Assembly: GCF_001956855.1 (NCBI RefSeq)
Contig: NZ_MTHD01000001.1
Location: 248,001 to 312,000 of the forward strand
DNA from: Azonexus hydrophilus
GTDB taxonomy: Bacteria; Pseudomonadota; Gammaproteobacteria; Burkholderiales; Rhodocyclaceae
Direction: 5' to 3'
Length of the DNA: 64,000 nt
A program made the translations under genes and the position numbers. A model generated the notes under the pieces. That model ran no database searches. It had not been told where the DNA came from and worked only from the letters and a program-made list of their open reading frames with translations. Below, piece by piece: positions 1 through 8,833 of this stretch; positions within the stretch are counted from its first letter, which is position 1; each line of letters opens with the position of its first letter.

Positions 1-1188
1 CTGCGGCTGGGCGAGCAGGGCGGCTTCGACCCATTCCGGCGAGATGTTGCGGCCGAACGAGGTGATCAGCAGGTTCTTGTGCCGGCCGGCCAGGTGCAGG
101 TGACCGTTGTCATCGAAGCTCGCCAGGTCACCGCTCGGAAAGGCACCGCCGGCCGGTGATGGCTGGCCGATGTAGCCGAGGAAGGCGCGTGTGCGCACCT
201 GCAGTTCGCCGTTTTCGACGCTGAGCGCTGCATGGGTCAGCGGGCGGCCGACGCCGTCGCCGTCATCACCCGGGCGATTGATCGCCACCACCGAACCGCC
301 TTCGGTCAGGCCGTAGCCCTGATAGGCGGGAATGCCGGCCTGACGGGCACTGGCCAGCAGTTCCGGGGCGACGCGGGCGCCGCCGACGGCGGCAAATTTC
401 AGTGAATCCTGCGGTCGACCGCAGGATTTGAGCAAAAACGTCGCCCACGCCTTGAGCAGTTCGGGGACGAGGATGACGCTGGTGGCAGCGGTAGCGTGCA
501 GCTTGCGGTCGAGCGCTGCCGGATCGAAACCCTGCATGCCGGCCCAGCCAAGTTCGGCCAGTTTCGGCAGATGCACCGTCATGCCGCGCAGCAGCGGCGC
601 GTAGACGCCGGCAACGTTCTCCAGCAGCAGCGCCAGTGGCAACACGGCGAGATGGCTGGTCAGTGGCAGGTCGGCCAGGCGTTCCTGGACGGCTCGGGCG
701 GTGTCGAGCAGACCGTCGGCACCGAGGCAGACGCCCTTGGGCGCGCCGGTGCTGCCGGAGGTGAAGGAAACTTTGGCCGTGCCAGCCGGCAGTTCGGCCG
801 GCTCGACGACCCGGCGCATCCAGCTCAGGCCCTGCCAGCGGCCGGTGATGGCAAAACCGAGATCGAGCGCGCCGATGCGTTCCGGCTGATCGGTCAGGAC
901 GGTATCGGCAGCGGACTGTTCGAGCGCGTGGCGCAATTGTTCCGGGTGGAAGAAGGCGGGCAGCGGCAGATGGACGAGGCCGGTGTCCTGGCAGGCGAGG
1001 TCGGCAATGACCCAGGCCGGACTGTTGTCGGCCAGTACCCCGACGACGTGGCTGCCGGCGAGGCGTTCGCCCACCGCCAGCATCTCGGCGACGACCTCGC
1101 CGGCCAGCCAGCAGCGTTCACTGCCCAGCAGCAGCGGGCTGCCGGCCGGGCGGGCGGCCAGTTCGGATTGCCAGGTGAACTCAGCCAT
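1..1188 (-). CDS. AMP-dependent acyl-CoA synthetase/ligase (partial)
   Basis: An ANL-superfamily adenylating enzyme that would activate a carboxylic acid to its acyl-AMP and then probably acyl-CoA. The P-loop TSGSTGAPKG lies near residue 145, the YGLTEGG motif near 290, and the SGDL...GR.K..I hinge motif near the visible end. The frame runs off the left edge, so the C-terminal domain is missing because of the window. The ATG at 1188 lies inside the end of the neighbouring thermostable-hemolysin gene (8 bp overlap), which suggests translational coupling. A perfect 24-bp palindrome lies inside the coding sequence at 405-428. The substrate cannot be read from the sequence. Confidence 0.88.
   Translation of the reverse strand, partial: MAEFTWQSELAARPAGSPLLLGSERCWLAGEVVAEMLAVGERLAGSHVVGVLADNSPAWVIADLACQDTGLVHLPLPAFFHPEQLRHALEQSAADTVLTDQPERIGALDLGFAITGRWQGLSWMRRVVEPAELPAGTAKVSFTSGSTGAPKGVCLGADGLLDTARAVQERLADLPLTSHLAVLPLALLLENVAGVYAPLLRGMTVHLPKLAELGWAGMQGFDPAALDRKLHATAATSVILVPELLKAWATFLLKSCGRPQDSLKFAAVGGARVAPELLASARQAGIPAYQGYGLTEGGSVVAINRPGDDGDGVGRPLTHAALSVENGELQVRTRAFLGYIGQPSPAGGAFPSGDLASFDDNGHLHLAGRHKNLLITSFGRNISPEWVEAALLAQPQ
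405..428. repeat. perfect 24-bp palindrome with TGCGGTCGACCGCA core
   Basis: A perfect inverted repeat inside the acyl-CoA ligase gene. Its core TTGCGGTCGACCGCAA-like sequence recurs as an intergenic palindrome at 32271-32286 and in part at 23159-23171. Confidence 0.7.
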
Positions 1189-1780
1189 GACGCTTCACCA
1201 TTTCCAGCGCCAGGCGAATGCGGCCGGCAACGACGATCGGCTGGCTGTCGTAGTAGCTGCCCCAGTCGGCCGCCTGGTCGCCGAGGCAGGCCGGGTCGGC
1301 GCTGGCCAGTGCCAGCGGCGGCAGACCGAGACGGCGGAAGATGCCGATCAGTTCGCGGGTGGCGGTGAAGACGACCCATTCGTAGCCGAGCCGGTCGAGA
1401 TGCGCGGCCAGGGTGAGGATGACATCGACGCTGCCGCCCGCACGGTCGGCGGCGAGGTTGCCGACTTCGACGATGGCTTCGCGGCGCACGTTCTGGCCGG
1501 CCAGACGGCCAACGGCAGTTTCGATCGGCGCATCGAGGTAGTTTTCGAGGAACAGCCGGTCTTCACCGGCACAGCGCCAGCCGGCCGTGGCGACGATGCG
1601 TTCGCCGTCTTCGAGCAGCATCAGGTTGGGGGCGAAGCTTTTGACCTCGGCACCGTAATGGCGGCGGAAAATATCGGCGATGAAGCCTTCCGCAGCCGCC
1701 CGTTGTGGCGCACCGACGACGGTATGGCGGACTGTCGGCAACGGCCGGCGGGTCTGGAAAATCTTCTGGATGGCAGCCAC
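1181..1780 (-). CDS. thermostable hemolysin family protein
   Basis: About 200 aa, resembling the thermostable hemolysin (T_hemolysin) family, which has a GNAT-like fold and is often found beside an AMP-ligase, as here. Visible family features are the conserved N-terminal segment around GFIADIFRRHYGA, the central RLFLENYLD, and VEVGNLA followed by a long C-terminal helical part. The GTG at 1780 has GAGG about 8 nt upstream and is preferred; a TTG at 1801 in the same frame is possible but has no Shine-Dalgarno. The stop overlaps the start of the ligase gene. Hemolytic activity is not implied; a role in acyl transfer with the ligase is my inference. Confidence 0.7.
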   Translation of the reverse strand: MAAIQKIFQTRRPLPTVRHTVVGAPQRAAAEGFIADIFRRHYGAEVKSFAPNLMLLEDGERIVATAGWRCAGEDRLFLENYLDAPIETAVGRLAGQNVRREAIVEVGNLAADRAGGSVDVILTLAAHLDRLGYEWVVFTATRELIGIFRRLGLPPLALASADPACLGDQAADWGSYYDSQPIVVAGRIRLALEMVKRHG

Positions 1781-1935
1781 GGTGATGACCTCGGAGAACA
1801 ATATGGCGCCAAGGATGCGGCCGGCAAATTAAAGGAAACTTAAGCGTTTTCTTTTTTTGTATCCGGGCGCTTTTCGCACGCGGCCGGATTCGTGCATCAT
1901 TAACCATCAGACAGGCAGGACTTCCCGGGGGGAAC

Positions 1936-2553
1936 ATGGCTTATACGCGTAACGTCGGCCTCAGTGCATCCGAGGACCGGATCGAGAAACTGATTGCCGA
2001 GCGGCTGGCGCCCGGTGCCGACAAGGGCATGATCGATGCCCGTATCTGGGATTTGTTCGGCGAGGAATGGGCGGTGATGTTCACCGACCTGGCCGGCTTT
2101 TCCAGCGGTGTCGCGTCGTTCGGGATCATTCATTTCCTGCAGCTGATCTACGAGTCGCAGCGTTTGCTGACGCCATGCATCGACGCCCACGACGGCATCC
2201 TGCTGAAGGTCGAGGGCGACAGCCTGCTGATCATATTCCGCAATATCGGCAAGGCGATCGAATGTGCCGATGCCATGCAGCGCGTCTGCGAGGCCTACAG
2301 CGTCGGGCGGGAAGCGGAAGAACGCATCGGCTTGTGCGTCGGTCTGGGTTTTGGTCGCTTGTTGCGGATCGGCGACCGCGATGTTTACGGGAGCGAGGTC
2401 AACGCAGCGGCAAAACTTGGCGAGGATATTGCCAAAGCCGGTGAGGTGCTGGTCACCGACGCGGTCAAGGTTGCCGCGGCAGGCACTTACGCTTTCGAAC
2501 CGATTGCCGTGGTGCCGCCGGGGACCAGCGCGGCTTTCCGGATGCTTCGCTGA
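1936..2553 (+). CDS. adenylate/guanylate cyclase catalytic-domain protein
   Basis: A 205-aa protein that is almost entirely one class III nucleotidyl cyclase domain. The first metal-binding Asp is in FTDLAGFSS (about residue 50), the second in EGDSLLIIF (about 94), and the dimer-interface segment VYGSEVNAAAKLGEDIA lies near 155. There is no transmembrane, HAMP or PAS segment, so it would be a soluble stand-alone cyclase or a degenerate regulatory domain. It is divergent from the hemolysin-family gene across an AT-richer 150-bp gap and converges with polA. cAMP versus cGMP product is not decided by the sequence. Confidence 0.82.
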   Translation: MAYTRNVGLSASEDRIEKLIAERLAPGADKGMIDARIWDLFGEEWAVMFTDLAGFSSGVASFGIIHFLQLIYESQRLLTPCIDAHDGILLKVEGDSLLIIFRNIGKAIECADAMQRVCEAYSVGREAEERIGLCVGLGFGRLLRIGDRDVYGSEVNAAAKLGEDIAKAGEVLVTDAVKVAAAGTYAFEPIAVVPPGTSAAFRMLR

Positions 2554-2562
2554 AAAGCGCGC

Positions 2563-5277
2563 TCAGTGTGCGGCTTCCCAGTTCGGGCCGATGCCGACTT
2601 CGACGACCAGCGGCACCTTCAACTGCGCTACCTGCGTCATCAGGCGCGGCAGGTGGGTACGGATTTCCATCAGCTCGCCATCCGGCACTTCCAGCACCAG
2701 TTCGTCATGCACCTGCAGGACCAGCTTCGACTGGCGCGCGGACTGTTCCAGCCAGCCCTGGACGGCGATCATCGCGAGCTTGATCAGGTCGGCGGCGGTG
2801 CCTTGCATCGGCGCGTTGATCGCCGCGCGCTCCGCTGCCTGACGGCGGTTGCCGTTGCTCGAATGGATTTCCGGCAACCACAGCCGGCGACCGAAAACGG
2901 TTTCGACGTAGCCGTGTTCGCGGACTGTCGCCCGCGCTTCTTCCATGTAGCGGGCGACGCCGGGGTAGCGGGTGAAGTAGCGGTCGATGTAGGTCTGCGC
3001 CGCGCTGCGTTCGAGGCCCAACTGGCGGGCCAGGCCGAAGGCGCTCATGCCGTAGATCAGGCCGAAGTTGATGCTCTTGGCGACGCGGCGTTGATCCGGG
3101 CCGACTTCCAGCGGCGTGACGCCGAAGATCTCGGCGGCGGTGGCGCGGTGCACGTCCTCGCCGTGGGCGAAGGCGTCGAGCAGGCGGTCGTCGCCGGAGA
3201 GGTGCGCCATGATGCGCAGCTCGATCTGCGAATAGTCGGCCGAGACGATGCTGCTGCCTGCCGGCGCGATGAAGGCGGTGCGGATCTTGCGGCCTTCGTC
3301 GGTGCGCACCGGGATGTTCTGCAGGTTGGGTTCGCTGGAAGCCAGGCGTCCGGTGACCACCGAAGCCTGCGAAAAGTGCGTATGCACGCGGCCCGTTTCC
3401 GGGTTGATCATGCGCGGCAGCTTGTCGGTGTAGGTGCCCTTGAGTTTTGACAGGCTGCGGTGTTCGAGCAAGAGCTTGGGCAGCGGATAGTCGAGTGCCA
3501 GTTCGGACAGCACTTCCTCGTCGGTCGACGGGCCGCCGGACGCGGTTTTCTTCTTCACCGGCAGACCGAGCTTGCCGAACAGGATTTCGCCGAGCTGCTT
3601 GGGCGACGCCAGGTTGAACGGCTGGCCGGCGAGTTCGTAAGCCTGGGTTTCCAGCGCCATGATCTTCTGGCCGATCTCGTGGCTCTGGCGGGCTAGCGTG
3701 TCGCCGTCGATCAGGATGCCGGTGCGCTCCATCTGCCAGATCACTTGCCGGGCCGGCAGTTCGATGTCGTGGTAGATGCGGCTCAGGCCGGTTTCGTTGG
3801 CGAATTGCGGGTGCAGCACGTCATGGACGCGCAGCGTGACGTCGGCGTCCTCGGCGGCGTAGGTGGCGGCGCGTTCGAGGTCGACCTGGTCGAAACCGAT
3901 CTGCTTGGCGCCCTTGCCGCACAGGTCTTCGTAGGCGATGGTGGCGAGGCCGAGATGGCGCGTGCACAACTGGCCGAGGTCGTGGCCCTTGTCGGATTCG
4001 ATGACGTAGCTCTGCAGCATGGTGTCGTGGGCGACGCCGGCCAGCCGGATGCCGTGGTTGGCGAAGACGTGCTGGTCGTACTTGGCGTTCTGCAGCACTT
4101 TCTTGCGGTCGACGGCTTCCAGCCAGGGTTTCAGCCGGGCCAGCACCTCGTCGCGCGGCAACTGTTCGACGACGCCGGGGCCATTGTGGGCGAGCGGGAT
4201 GTAGCAGGCCTCGCCCACCTCGACCGACAGCGAGACGCCGACGATGCGCGCGGCGAAGCTGTCGAGGCTGGTGGTTTCGGTGTCTACTGCGGTCAACGCG
4301 GCATTTTCGATCTTTTTCAGCCAGGTATCGAACGCTTTCCAGGTGAGCACGGTTTCGTAGCGGACTTCGCTCGGCGCGGCCGGCGGGGCGGCGGCTTCTG
4401 CCGATGTGGCGACACTGGGGGCGGCATCGGTCGGGGCGTCGAGTTCGCGGCGCCAGGTGCGGAATTCGTAGCGCTCGTAGAGGCTGCGCAGCGTGTCGCT
4501 GTCGCGCGCTGTTGCGGTCAACGCGCTTGGTGCCGGCAAATCCGGCAGGTCGCGGACGACGGTGACGAGCTTCTTGCCGAGCGGCAGGAAATCGAGGTGG
4601 TCGCGCAGGTTCTGGCCGACCACGCCGCTGATCTTGTCGGCGTTGGCGACGATTTCGTCGAGCGAGCCATACTGCGTCAGCCATTTGACGGCGGTTTTCG
4701 GGCCGCATTTGGCGACGCCGGGGACGCCGTCGACGGTATCGCCGACCAGCGTCAGGTAATCGATGATCAGTGCCGGCGGCACGCCGAACTTCTGTTCAAC
4801 GCCGGCTTCGTCGAGCAGTTCGTTGCTCATCGTGTTGTACCAGCGGGTCAGCGGATCGACCAGTTGCGTCAGATCCTTGTCGCCGGTGGAAATCAGCGTT
4901 TCGATGCCGTTGACCGCAGCTTTCGTCGCCAGCGTGCCGATCACATCGTCGGCCTCGACGCCGTCGACGCACAGCAGTGGCCAGCCGGCGGCGCGGATCG
5001 CCGCGTGCAACGGTTCGATCTGGCTGACCATCTCGGGCGGCATCGGCGGCCGGTGGGCCTTGTACTCGGGAAACCAGTCGTCGCGGAAGGTTTTGCCCTT
5101 GGCGTCGAAGACGACGGCCTTGTAGTCTGCCTTGTAGTCGCTTTCCAGACGACGTAGCATGTTCAAAACGCCGTAGATCGCCCCCGTCGGTTCGCCGGCC
5201 TTGTTGCGCAGGTCGGGCAGGGCATGGAAGGCGCGGTAGAGATAGGACGAACCGTCCACCAACAACAAGAGAGGCAT
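2563..5277 (-). CDS. polA: DNA polymerase I
   Basis: 904 aa, full length for PolA. N-terminal FEN-type 5'-3' exonuclease (LLLVDGSSYLYRAFHALP start; acidic VEADDVIGTLA). The 3'-5' exonuclease domain has the DTE motif intact (TAVDTETTS), so proofreading is likely active. The C-terminal polymerase domain has motif A SADYSQIELRIMAHLSGD, motif B KSINFGLIYGMSAFG and motif C LQVHDELVLEV. It performs Okazaki-fragment maturation and gap filling. Its ATG is only 3 bp from the ATG of the divergent LOG gene, so at least one promoter must lie inside the opposite coding region. Confidence 0.97.
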   Translation of the reverse strand: MPLLLLVDGSSYLYRAFHALPDLRNKAGEPTGAIYGVLNMLRRLESDYKADYKAVVFDAKGKTFRDDWFPEYKAHRPPMPPEMVSQIEPLHAAIRAAGWPLLCVDGVEADDVIGTLATKAAVNGIETLISTGDKDLTQLVDPLTRWYNTMSNELLDEAGVEQKFGVPPALIIDYLTLVGDTVDGVPGVAKCGPKTAVKWLTQYGSLDEIVANADKISGVVGQNLRDHLDFLPLGKKLVTVVRDLPDLPAPSALTATARDSDTLRSLYERYEFRTWRRELDAPTDAAPSVATSAEAAAPPAAPSEVRYETVLTWKAFDTWLKKIENAALTAVDTETTSLDSFAARIVGVSLSVEVGEACYIPLAHNGPGVVEQLPRDEVLARLKPWLEAVDRKKVLQNAKYDQHVFANHGIRLAGVAHDTMLQSYVIESDKGHDLGQLCTRHLGLATIAYEDLCGKGAKQIGFDQVDLERAATYAAEDADVTLRVHDVLHPQFANETGLSRIYHDIELPARQVIWQMERTGILIDGDTLARQSHEIGQKIMALETQAYELAGQPFNLASPKQLGEILFGKLGLPVKKKTASGGPSTDEEVLSELALDYPLPKLLLEHRSLSKLKGTYTDKLPRMINPETGRVHTHFSQASVVTGRLASSEPNLQNIPVRTDEGRKIRTAFIAPAGSSIVSADYSQIELRIMAHLSGDDRLLDAFAHGEDVHRATAAEIFGVTPLEVGPDQRRVAKSINFGLIYGMSAFGLARQLGLERSAAQTYIDRYFTRYPGVARYMEEARATVREHGYVETVFGRRLWLPEIHSSNGNRRQAAERAAINAPMQGTAADLIKLAMIAVQGWLEQSARQSKLVLQVHDELVLEVPDGELMEIRTHLPRLMTQVAQLKVPLVVEVGIGPNWEAAH

Positions 5278-5280
5278 AGG

Positions 5281-6009
5281 ATGACCGAGAGCGAAAAACT
5301 GGTGATGGGTATCGAGACCGAGGCGCTGCTGAAAAGCGCGACGGCCCGCGAATCCTGGCGGATTTTCGGCATTATGTCAGAGTTCGTCGAAGCCACCGAC
5401 CGCCTGGCGGCGATCAAGCCGGCGGTAACGATGTTCGGCAGCGCGCGCATTCCGGAAGGCACGCCGTATTACGAACTGGCAGAAAAAACCGCGCGTCTGC
5501 TGTCGGATTCCGGCTTCTCGGTGATCTCCGGCGGCGGCCCGGGGATCATGGAAGCGGCCAACAAGGGCGCCTTCTTCGGCAAGTCGCCGTCGGTCGGCCT
5601 GAACATCCAGTTGCCGCATGAGCAGCAGAGCAATCCCTACCAGGACATCTCGCAGACCTTCCGTCACTTCTTTGCCCGCAAGTACATGTTCGTCCGCTTT
5701 GCCAGCGCCTATGTGGTGATGCCTGGCGGGTTCGGTACGCTCGATGAATTGATGGAAGCCTTGACCCTGATCCAGACCGGCAAGGCGCGCAAGATGCCGA
5801 TCATCCTGGTCTGTTCGGATTTCTGGAAAGGGCTGGTCGACTGGTTCCGCGACACGCTGGTGCGCGAGAAGATGATCGATCCCGAGGACATGAACCTGAT
5901 CCGGATCATCGACCAGCCGGAGCAGGTGGTCGAGGCCATCTTCAAGCATTACGAGGCGCGTCCGTTCAGCCCCTTGCCGGCCGAGCGGGAATTGATGCTC
6001 AACCTGTAA
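5281..6009 (+). CDS. LOG family (TIGR00730-like) protein
   Basis: 242 aa. The LOG signature GGGPGIMEAANKGA and PGGFGTLDELMEAL are both present. The family hydrolyses nucleoside 5'-monophosphates (cytokinin riboside phosphates in plants; often annotated lysine decarboxylase in bacteria by mistake). A longer in-frame start exists at 5224, but 5281 is preceded by a purine-rich GAGAGG and leaves only 3 bp to the divergent polA start. The next gene follows within about 30 bp, so co-transcription with the DUF2782 gene and thrB is likely. Confidence 0.88.
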   Translation: MTESEKLVMGIETEALLKSATARESWRIFGIMSEFVEATDRLAAIKPAVTMFGSARIPEGTPYYELAEKTARLLSDSGFSVISGGGPGIMEAANKGAFFGKSPSVGLNIQLPHEQQSNPYQDISQTFRHFFARKYMFVRFASAYVVMPGGFGTLDELMEALTLIQTGKARKMPIILVCSDFWKGLVDWFRDTLVREKMIDPEDMNLIRIIDQPEQVVEAIFKHYEARPFSPLPAERELMLNL

Positions 6010-6040
6010 TAAAATGAAGCTCAGTTCACGAGGAAACATC

Positions 6041-6370
6041 ATGCGCCGTCTGCTCCCCATCCTGCTGTTTGCCGCCTTGCCCGTCTGGGCGCAACAGGGC
6101 GATCTGCAACCGCTGCCCGCCGTGCCGCCTCCGCCGCCGGAAATGGAAGCCTTCGACGCGGCGATGGAGCCGCAGGTGACCATCGTCAGGAATGCCAAGG
6201 AAACCCGCGAGGAATACCGGATCAACGGCAAGCTGTACATGGTCCGGGTGACGCCGGCTGTCGGCAAACCCTACTACCTGGTCGACCGTCAGGGCGACGG
6301 GGTGATGATGGAAAGCGAGATCAACCCCAACCCGGTGCGGCCGCCGATGTGGGTCATCCACAGCTGGTAA
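6041..6370 (+). CDS. DUF2782 family exported protein
   Basis: 109 aa with a clear signal peptide (MRRLLPILLFAALPVWAQ), a proline-rich linker and a compact C-terminal domain (EYRINGKLYMVRVTP...GKPYYLVD). This matches the DUF2782 family, which sits between polA and thrB in many betaproteobacteria. The start at 6041 has CGAGGAAAC just upstream; an in-frame ATG at 6014 would bury the signal peptide. It is probably periplasmic; the function is unknown. Confidence 0.85.
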   Translation: MRRLLPILLFAALPVWAQQGDLQPLPAVPPPPPEMEAFDAAMEPQVTIVRNAKETREEYRINGKLYMVRVTPAVGKPYYLVDRQGDGVMMESEINPNPVRPPMWVIHSW

Positions 6371-6373
6371 GCC

Positions 6374-7300
6374 TTGTCCGTCTATACCCTGGTCGGGCGC
6401 GATGAACTCGCGGCCTGGCTCCGGCCGCTGGCGGTCGGCGAACTGATCGAACATGCCGGTATCGCTGCCGGCATGCAGAACTCCAATTATTTCGTCACGA
6501 CCGCGCACGGGCGCTTCGTGCTGACGCTGTTCGAGTCGATCGCACCGGCGACGCTGGCTTTCTATCTGCGGCTGCAGGCGCATCTGGCCGACGCCGGCCT
6601 GCCCTGTCCGCATCCGTACGCCGATCCGCAAGGCAATTACTGGCGCATGCTCTGCGGCAAACCGGCGGCGTTGCTGTCCTGTCTGCCCGGTCGCGCCATC
6701 GAGGAACCGACGGCTGTGCATTGCCGGGCGATAGGCGCCGCACTGGCCCGCCTGCACCTGGCGGCAGCCGGACTGGCCGACGCGCCGGCCAATCCCTGCG
6801 GTGCCGCCTGGCGGCAGGCGGTCGGCAGCAGCTTGCTCGCCGCGCTGAGCACTGACGAGGCGGCACTGCTCGCCGACGAACTGACCTTTCAGTCCGCGCA
6901 GAACTGGAAAGCTCTGCCGCAGGGCGTGATTCATGCCGACCTGTTCCGCGACAATGTGCTCTGGGACGATTGCGGTCAACCGAGCGGATTGCTCGATTTT
7001 TATTTCGCCGGCACCGATGCCTGGCTGTTCGATCTGGCGGTGGTCGCCAATGACTGGTGTCCGGATGGTGAAAAGCTGTCGGCGCTGTGTGGCGGTTATG
7101 GTGAAATCCGGCCGCTGACCGACGGCGAGCGGGTTGCCTGGCCGGCGGTACGACGCGCGGCGGCATTGCGTTTCTGGCTGTTGCGGCTGGAAGCCAGACA
7201 TCGGCCGCGGGCCGGCGAAGTGGTCACGGTGAAGAATCCGGACGATTTCCGTCATCTGCTGGAAAAATTCCGCCTTGCTCCCGACGCACTCCCCGGCTAG
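6374..7300 (+). CDS. thrB: homoserine kinase (APH-fold type)
   Basis: 308 aa, the proteobacterial ThrB of the aminoglycoside-phosphotransferase fold, which phosphorylates homoserine for threonine synthesis. The catalytic loop VIHADLFRDNVLW (about residue 188) and downstream metal-binding LLDFYFAG are intact. It starts MSVYTLVGRDEL at a TTG, 3 bp after the DUF2782 stop. The adjacency DUF2782-thrB-BPSS1780 is the usual betaproteobacterial arrangement and supports the call over other APH kinases. Confidence 0.92.
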   Translation: MSVYTLVGRDELAAWLRPLAVGELIEHAGIAAGMQNSNYFVTTAHGRFVLTLFESIAPATLAFYLRLQAHLADAGLPCPHPYADPQGNYWRMLCGKPAALLSCLPGRAIEEPTAVHCRAIGAALARLHLAAAGLADAPANPCGAAWRQAVGSSLLAALSTDEAALLADELTFQSAQNWKALPQGVIHADLFRDNVLWDDCGQPSGLLDFYFAGTDAWLFDLAVVANDWCPDGEKLSALCGGYGEIRPLTDGERVAWPAVRRAAALRFWLLRLEARHRPRAGEVVTVKNPDDFRHLLEKFRLAPDALPG

Positions 7301-7309
7301 CATCCGCGC

Positions 7310-8056
7310 ATGAACGAAAGTCCCTTATTCCCGATGACCCCGGCACCATTCGACGGCGACAGCCGCGAAGTCGATGCCGGCGCCTGCTTCGACTGGCTGG
7401 CCCAGGGCTGGGCAACCTTCCTCGCCCATCCCGGCATCTGGCTGGGTTGCAGTGTGCTGGTGCTGGTCATGCTGATGGCCATTTCCATCGTGCCGCTGTT
7501 CGGGCAGGTTGCCGCCCACCTGCTGGTGCCGCTGTTCGGCGCCGGCATGCTGCAGATCTGCAAGACCATCGCCGATGAAGGCGAACCGCAGATTGCCGAG
7601 TTGTTCGCCGGTTTCCGCCAGCGTGCCGGGCAACTGGTGATGGTCGGCGTGTTTCTGGCCATTGGCATGTTCGGCATTGCCTTCCTTGCCTTCCTGTTGA
7701 TCAGCGGCGGTGTGCTTGGCGGTGCGATTTCCGGTCGTGTCGGCGGTTTCGGCATCGCCTTCGGCGGTGTCATGCTGGCCGGTTTGCTGGTCCTGGCGCT
7801 GTCGGTGCCGGTGGTCATGGCCACCTGGTTTGCGCCGGCGCTGGTCTATTTTCACGGCATGCAGCCGCTGGCGGCGATGAAAGCGAGTTTTGCCGCCGGG
7901 GCAAAGAACTGGCTGGTGATGATCATTTTCGGCATCTTCCTGGTCGTTGCCGGTTTCTTTGCCATGCTGCCGGTCGGTCTGGGTATGTTGCTGCTGTTGC
8001 CGGTGTTCTCGGCGGCGGTCTACGCGTCGTATCGCGACATCTTTACGGGAGCCTGA
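7310..8056 (+). CDS. BPSS1780-type integral membrane protein (copy 1)
   Basis: 248 aa with about six hydrophobic helices and no charged catalytic motif. It resembles the BPSS1780 membrane family of unknown function commonly found beside thrB and polA. A soluble N-terminal stretch of about 30 aa precedes the WLAQGWATFLAHPGIWLG segment. It is followed after 3 bp by a second protein of the same type, making a tandem duplication. Confidence 0.8.
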   Translation: MNESPLFPMTPAPFDGDSREVDAGACFDWLAQGWATFLAHPGIWLGCSVLVLVMLMAISIVPLFGQVAAHLLVPLFGAGMLQICKTIADEGEPQIAELFAGFRQRAGQLVMVGVFLAIGMFGIAFLAFLLISGGVLGGAISGRVGGFGIAFGGVMLAGLLVLALSVPVVMATWFAPALVYFHGMQPLAAMKASFAAGAKNWLVMIIFGIFLVVAGFFAMLPVGLGMLLLLPVFSAAVYASYRDIFTGA

Positions 8057-8059
8057 GCG

Positions 8060-8833
8060 ATGCGCGCACAAAACCTGCCGGCAATGTCCGGCTGGCAATG
8101 GGTTACCGGCGGCTTTGCCATTTACCGGCGCAATCCGGCGGTGTTGTCGATGCTGGTGGTCAGCTACTGGTTCGTCGTGGTCTTTCTCAACCTGTTTCCA
8201 ATGGTCGGCGCGCTTGCTGCATCCGTCGTCATTCCCGGCCTGTCGGTTGGCCTGATGCAGGCAGCGCGCAACATCGAGCGGGGGCAGTCGGCCAACATCC
8301 AGACGCTGTTCGGCGGTTTCCGCGAGAACACCCGCACCCTGCTGGTGCTGGGCGCGCTCTACCTGCTGGCGACGCTGGCCGTGCTCGGGCTGTCCACGAT
8401 TGCCGATGGCGGCGACCTGCTGCGCTACATGCTGGCCAGCAGCAAGGCCGAACGGGCGCTGGTCGAGGATGCCGATTTCACCTTGCCGGCGCTGATCGTC
8501 GCCATTTTCATGGTGCCGGTGCTGATGGCCTGGTGGTTTGCACCGATACTGGCGGCTTGGCACCGGCAGCCGCTGGGCAAGTCGCTGTTCTTCAGTTTCG
8601 TCGCCTGTTCGATGAACTGGCGCCCCTTCGTGATCTACGGCCTGGGCCTGATGCTGGTGGCGGCGGTGATTCCGGGCTTGCTGCTCGGTCTGCTGCTGAT
8701 CATCCTGCCCGGTCTGCAGGGTTTTGCCACCGTGCTGGTGACCGTGGCCATGGCACTGGTCATCGCACCGACGGTGTTCGCCAGCTTTTACGTCGGTTAT
8801 CGCGACATTTTCGGTATTTCGGAAATTGTCTGA
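8060..8833 (+). CDS. BPSS1780-type integral membrane protein (copy 2)
   Basis: 257 aa, polytopic, with the same topology and N-terminal pattern as its neighbour (WQWVTGGFAIYRRNPAVLSML compared with CFDWLAQGWATFLAHPGIWLG). It is probably an old tandem duplicate. The last bases overlap the TTG start of nadD, so it is part of the same transcription unit. Function unknown. Confidence 0.8.
   Translation: MRAQNLPAMSGWQWVTGGFAIYRRNPAVLSMLVVSYWFVVVFLNLFPMVGALAASVVIPGLSVGLMQAARNIERGQSANIQTLFGGFRENTRTLLVLGALYLLATLAVLGLSTIADGGDLLRYMLASSKAERALVEDADFTLPALIVAIFMVPVLMAWWFAPILAAWHRQPLGKSLFFSFVACSMNWRPFVIYGLGLMLVAAVIPGLLLGLLLIILPGLQGFATVLVTVAMALVIAPTVFASFYVGYRDIFGISEIV

Noticed and set aside
3745..5157. Plus-strand open frame of 470 codons
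   Set aside because: Antisense shadow of polA, which is full length with all catalytic motifs.
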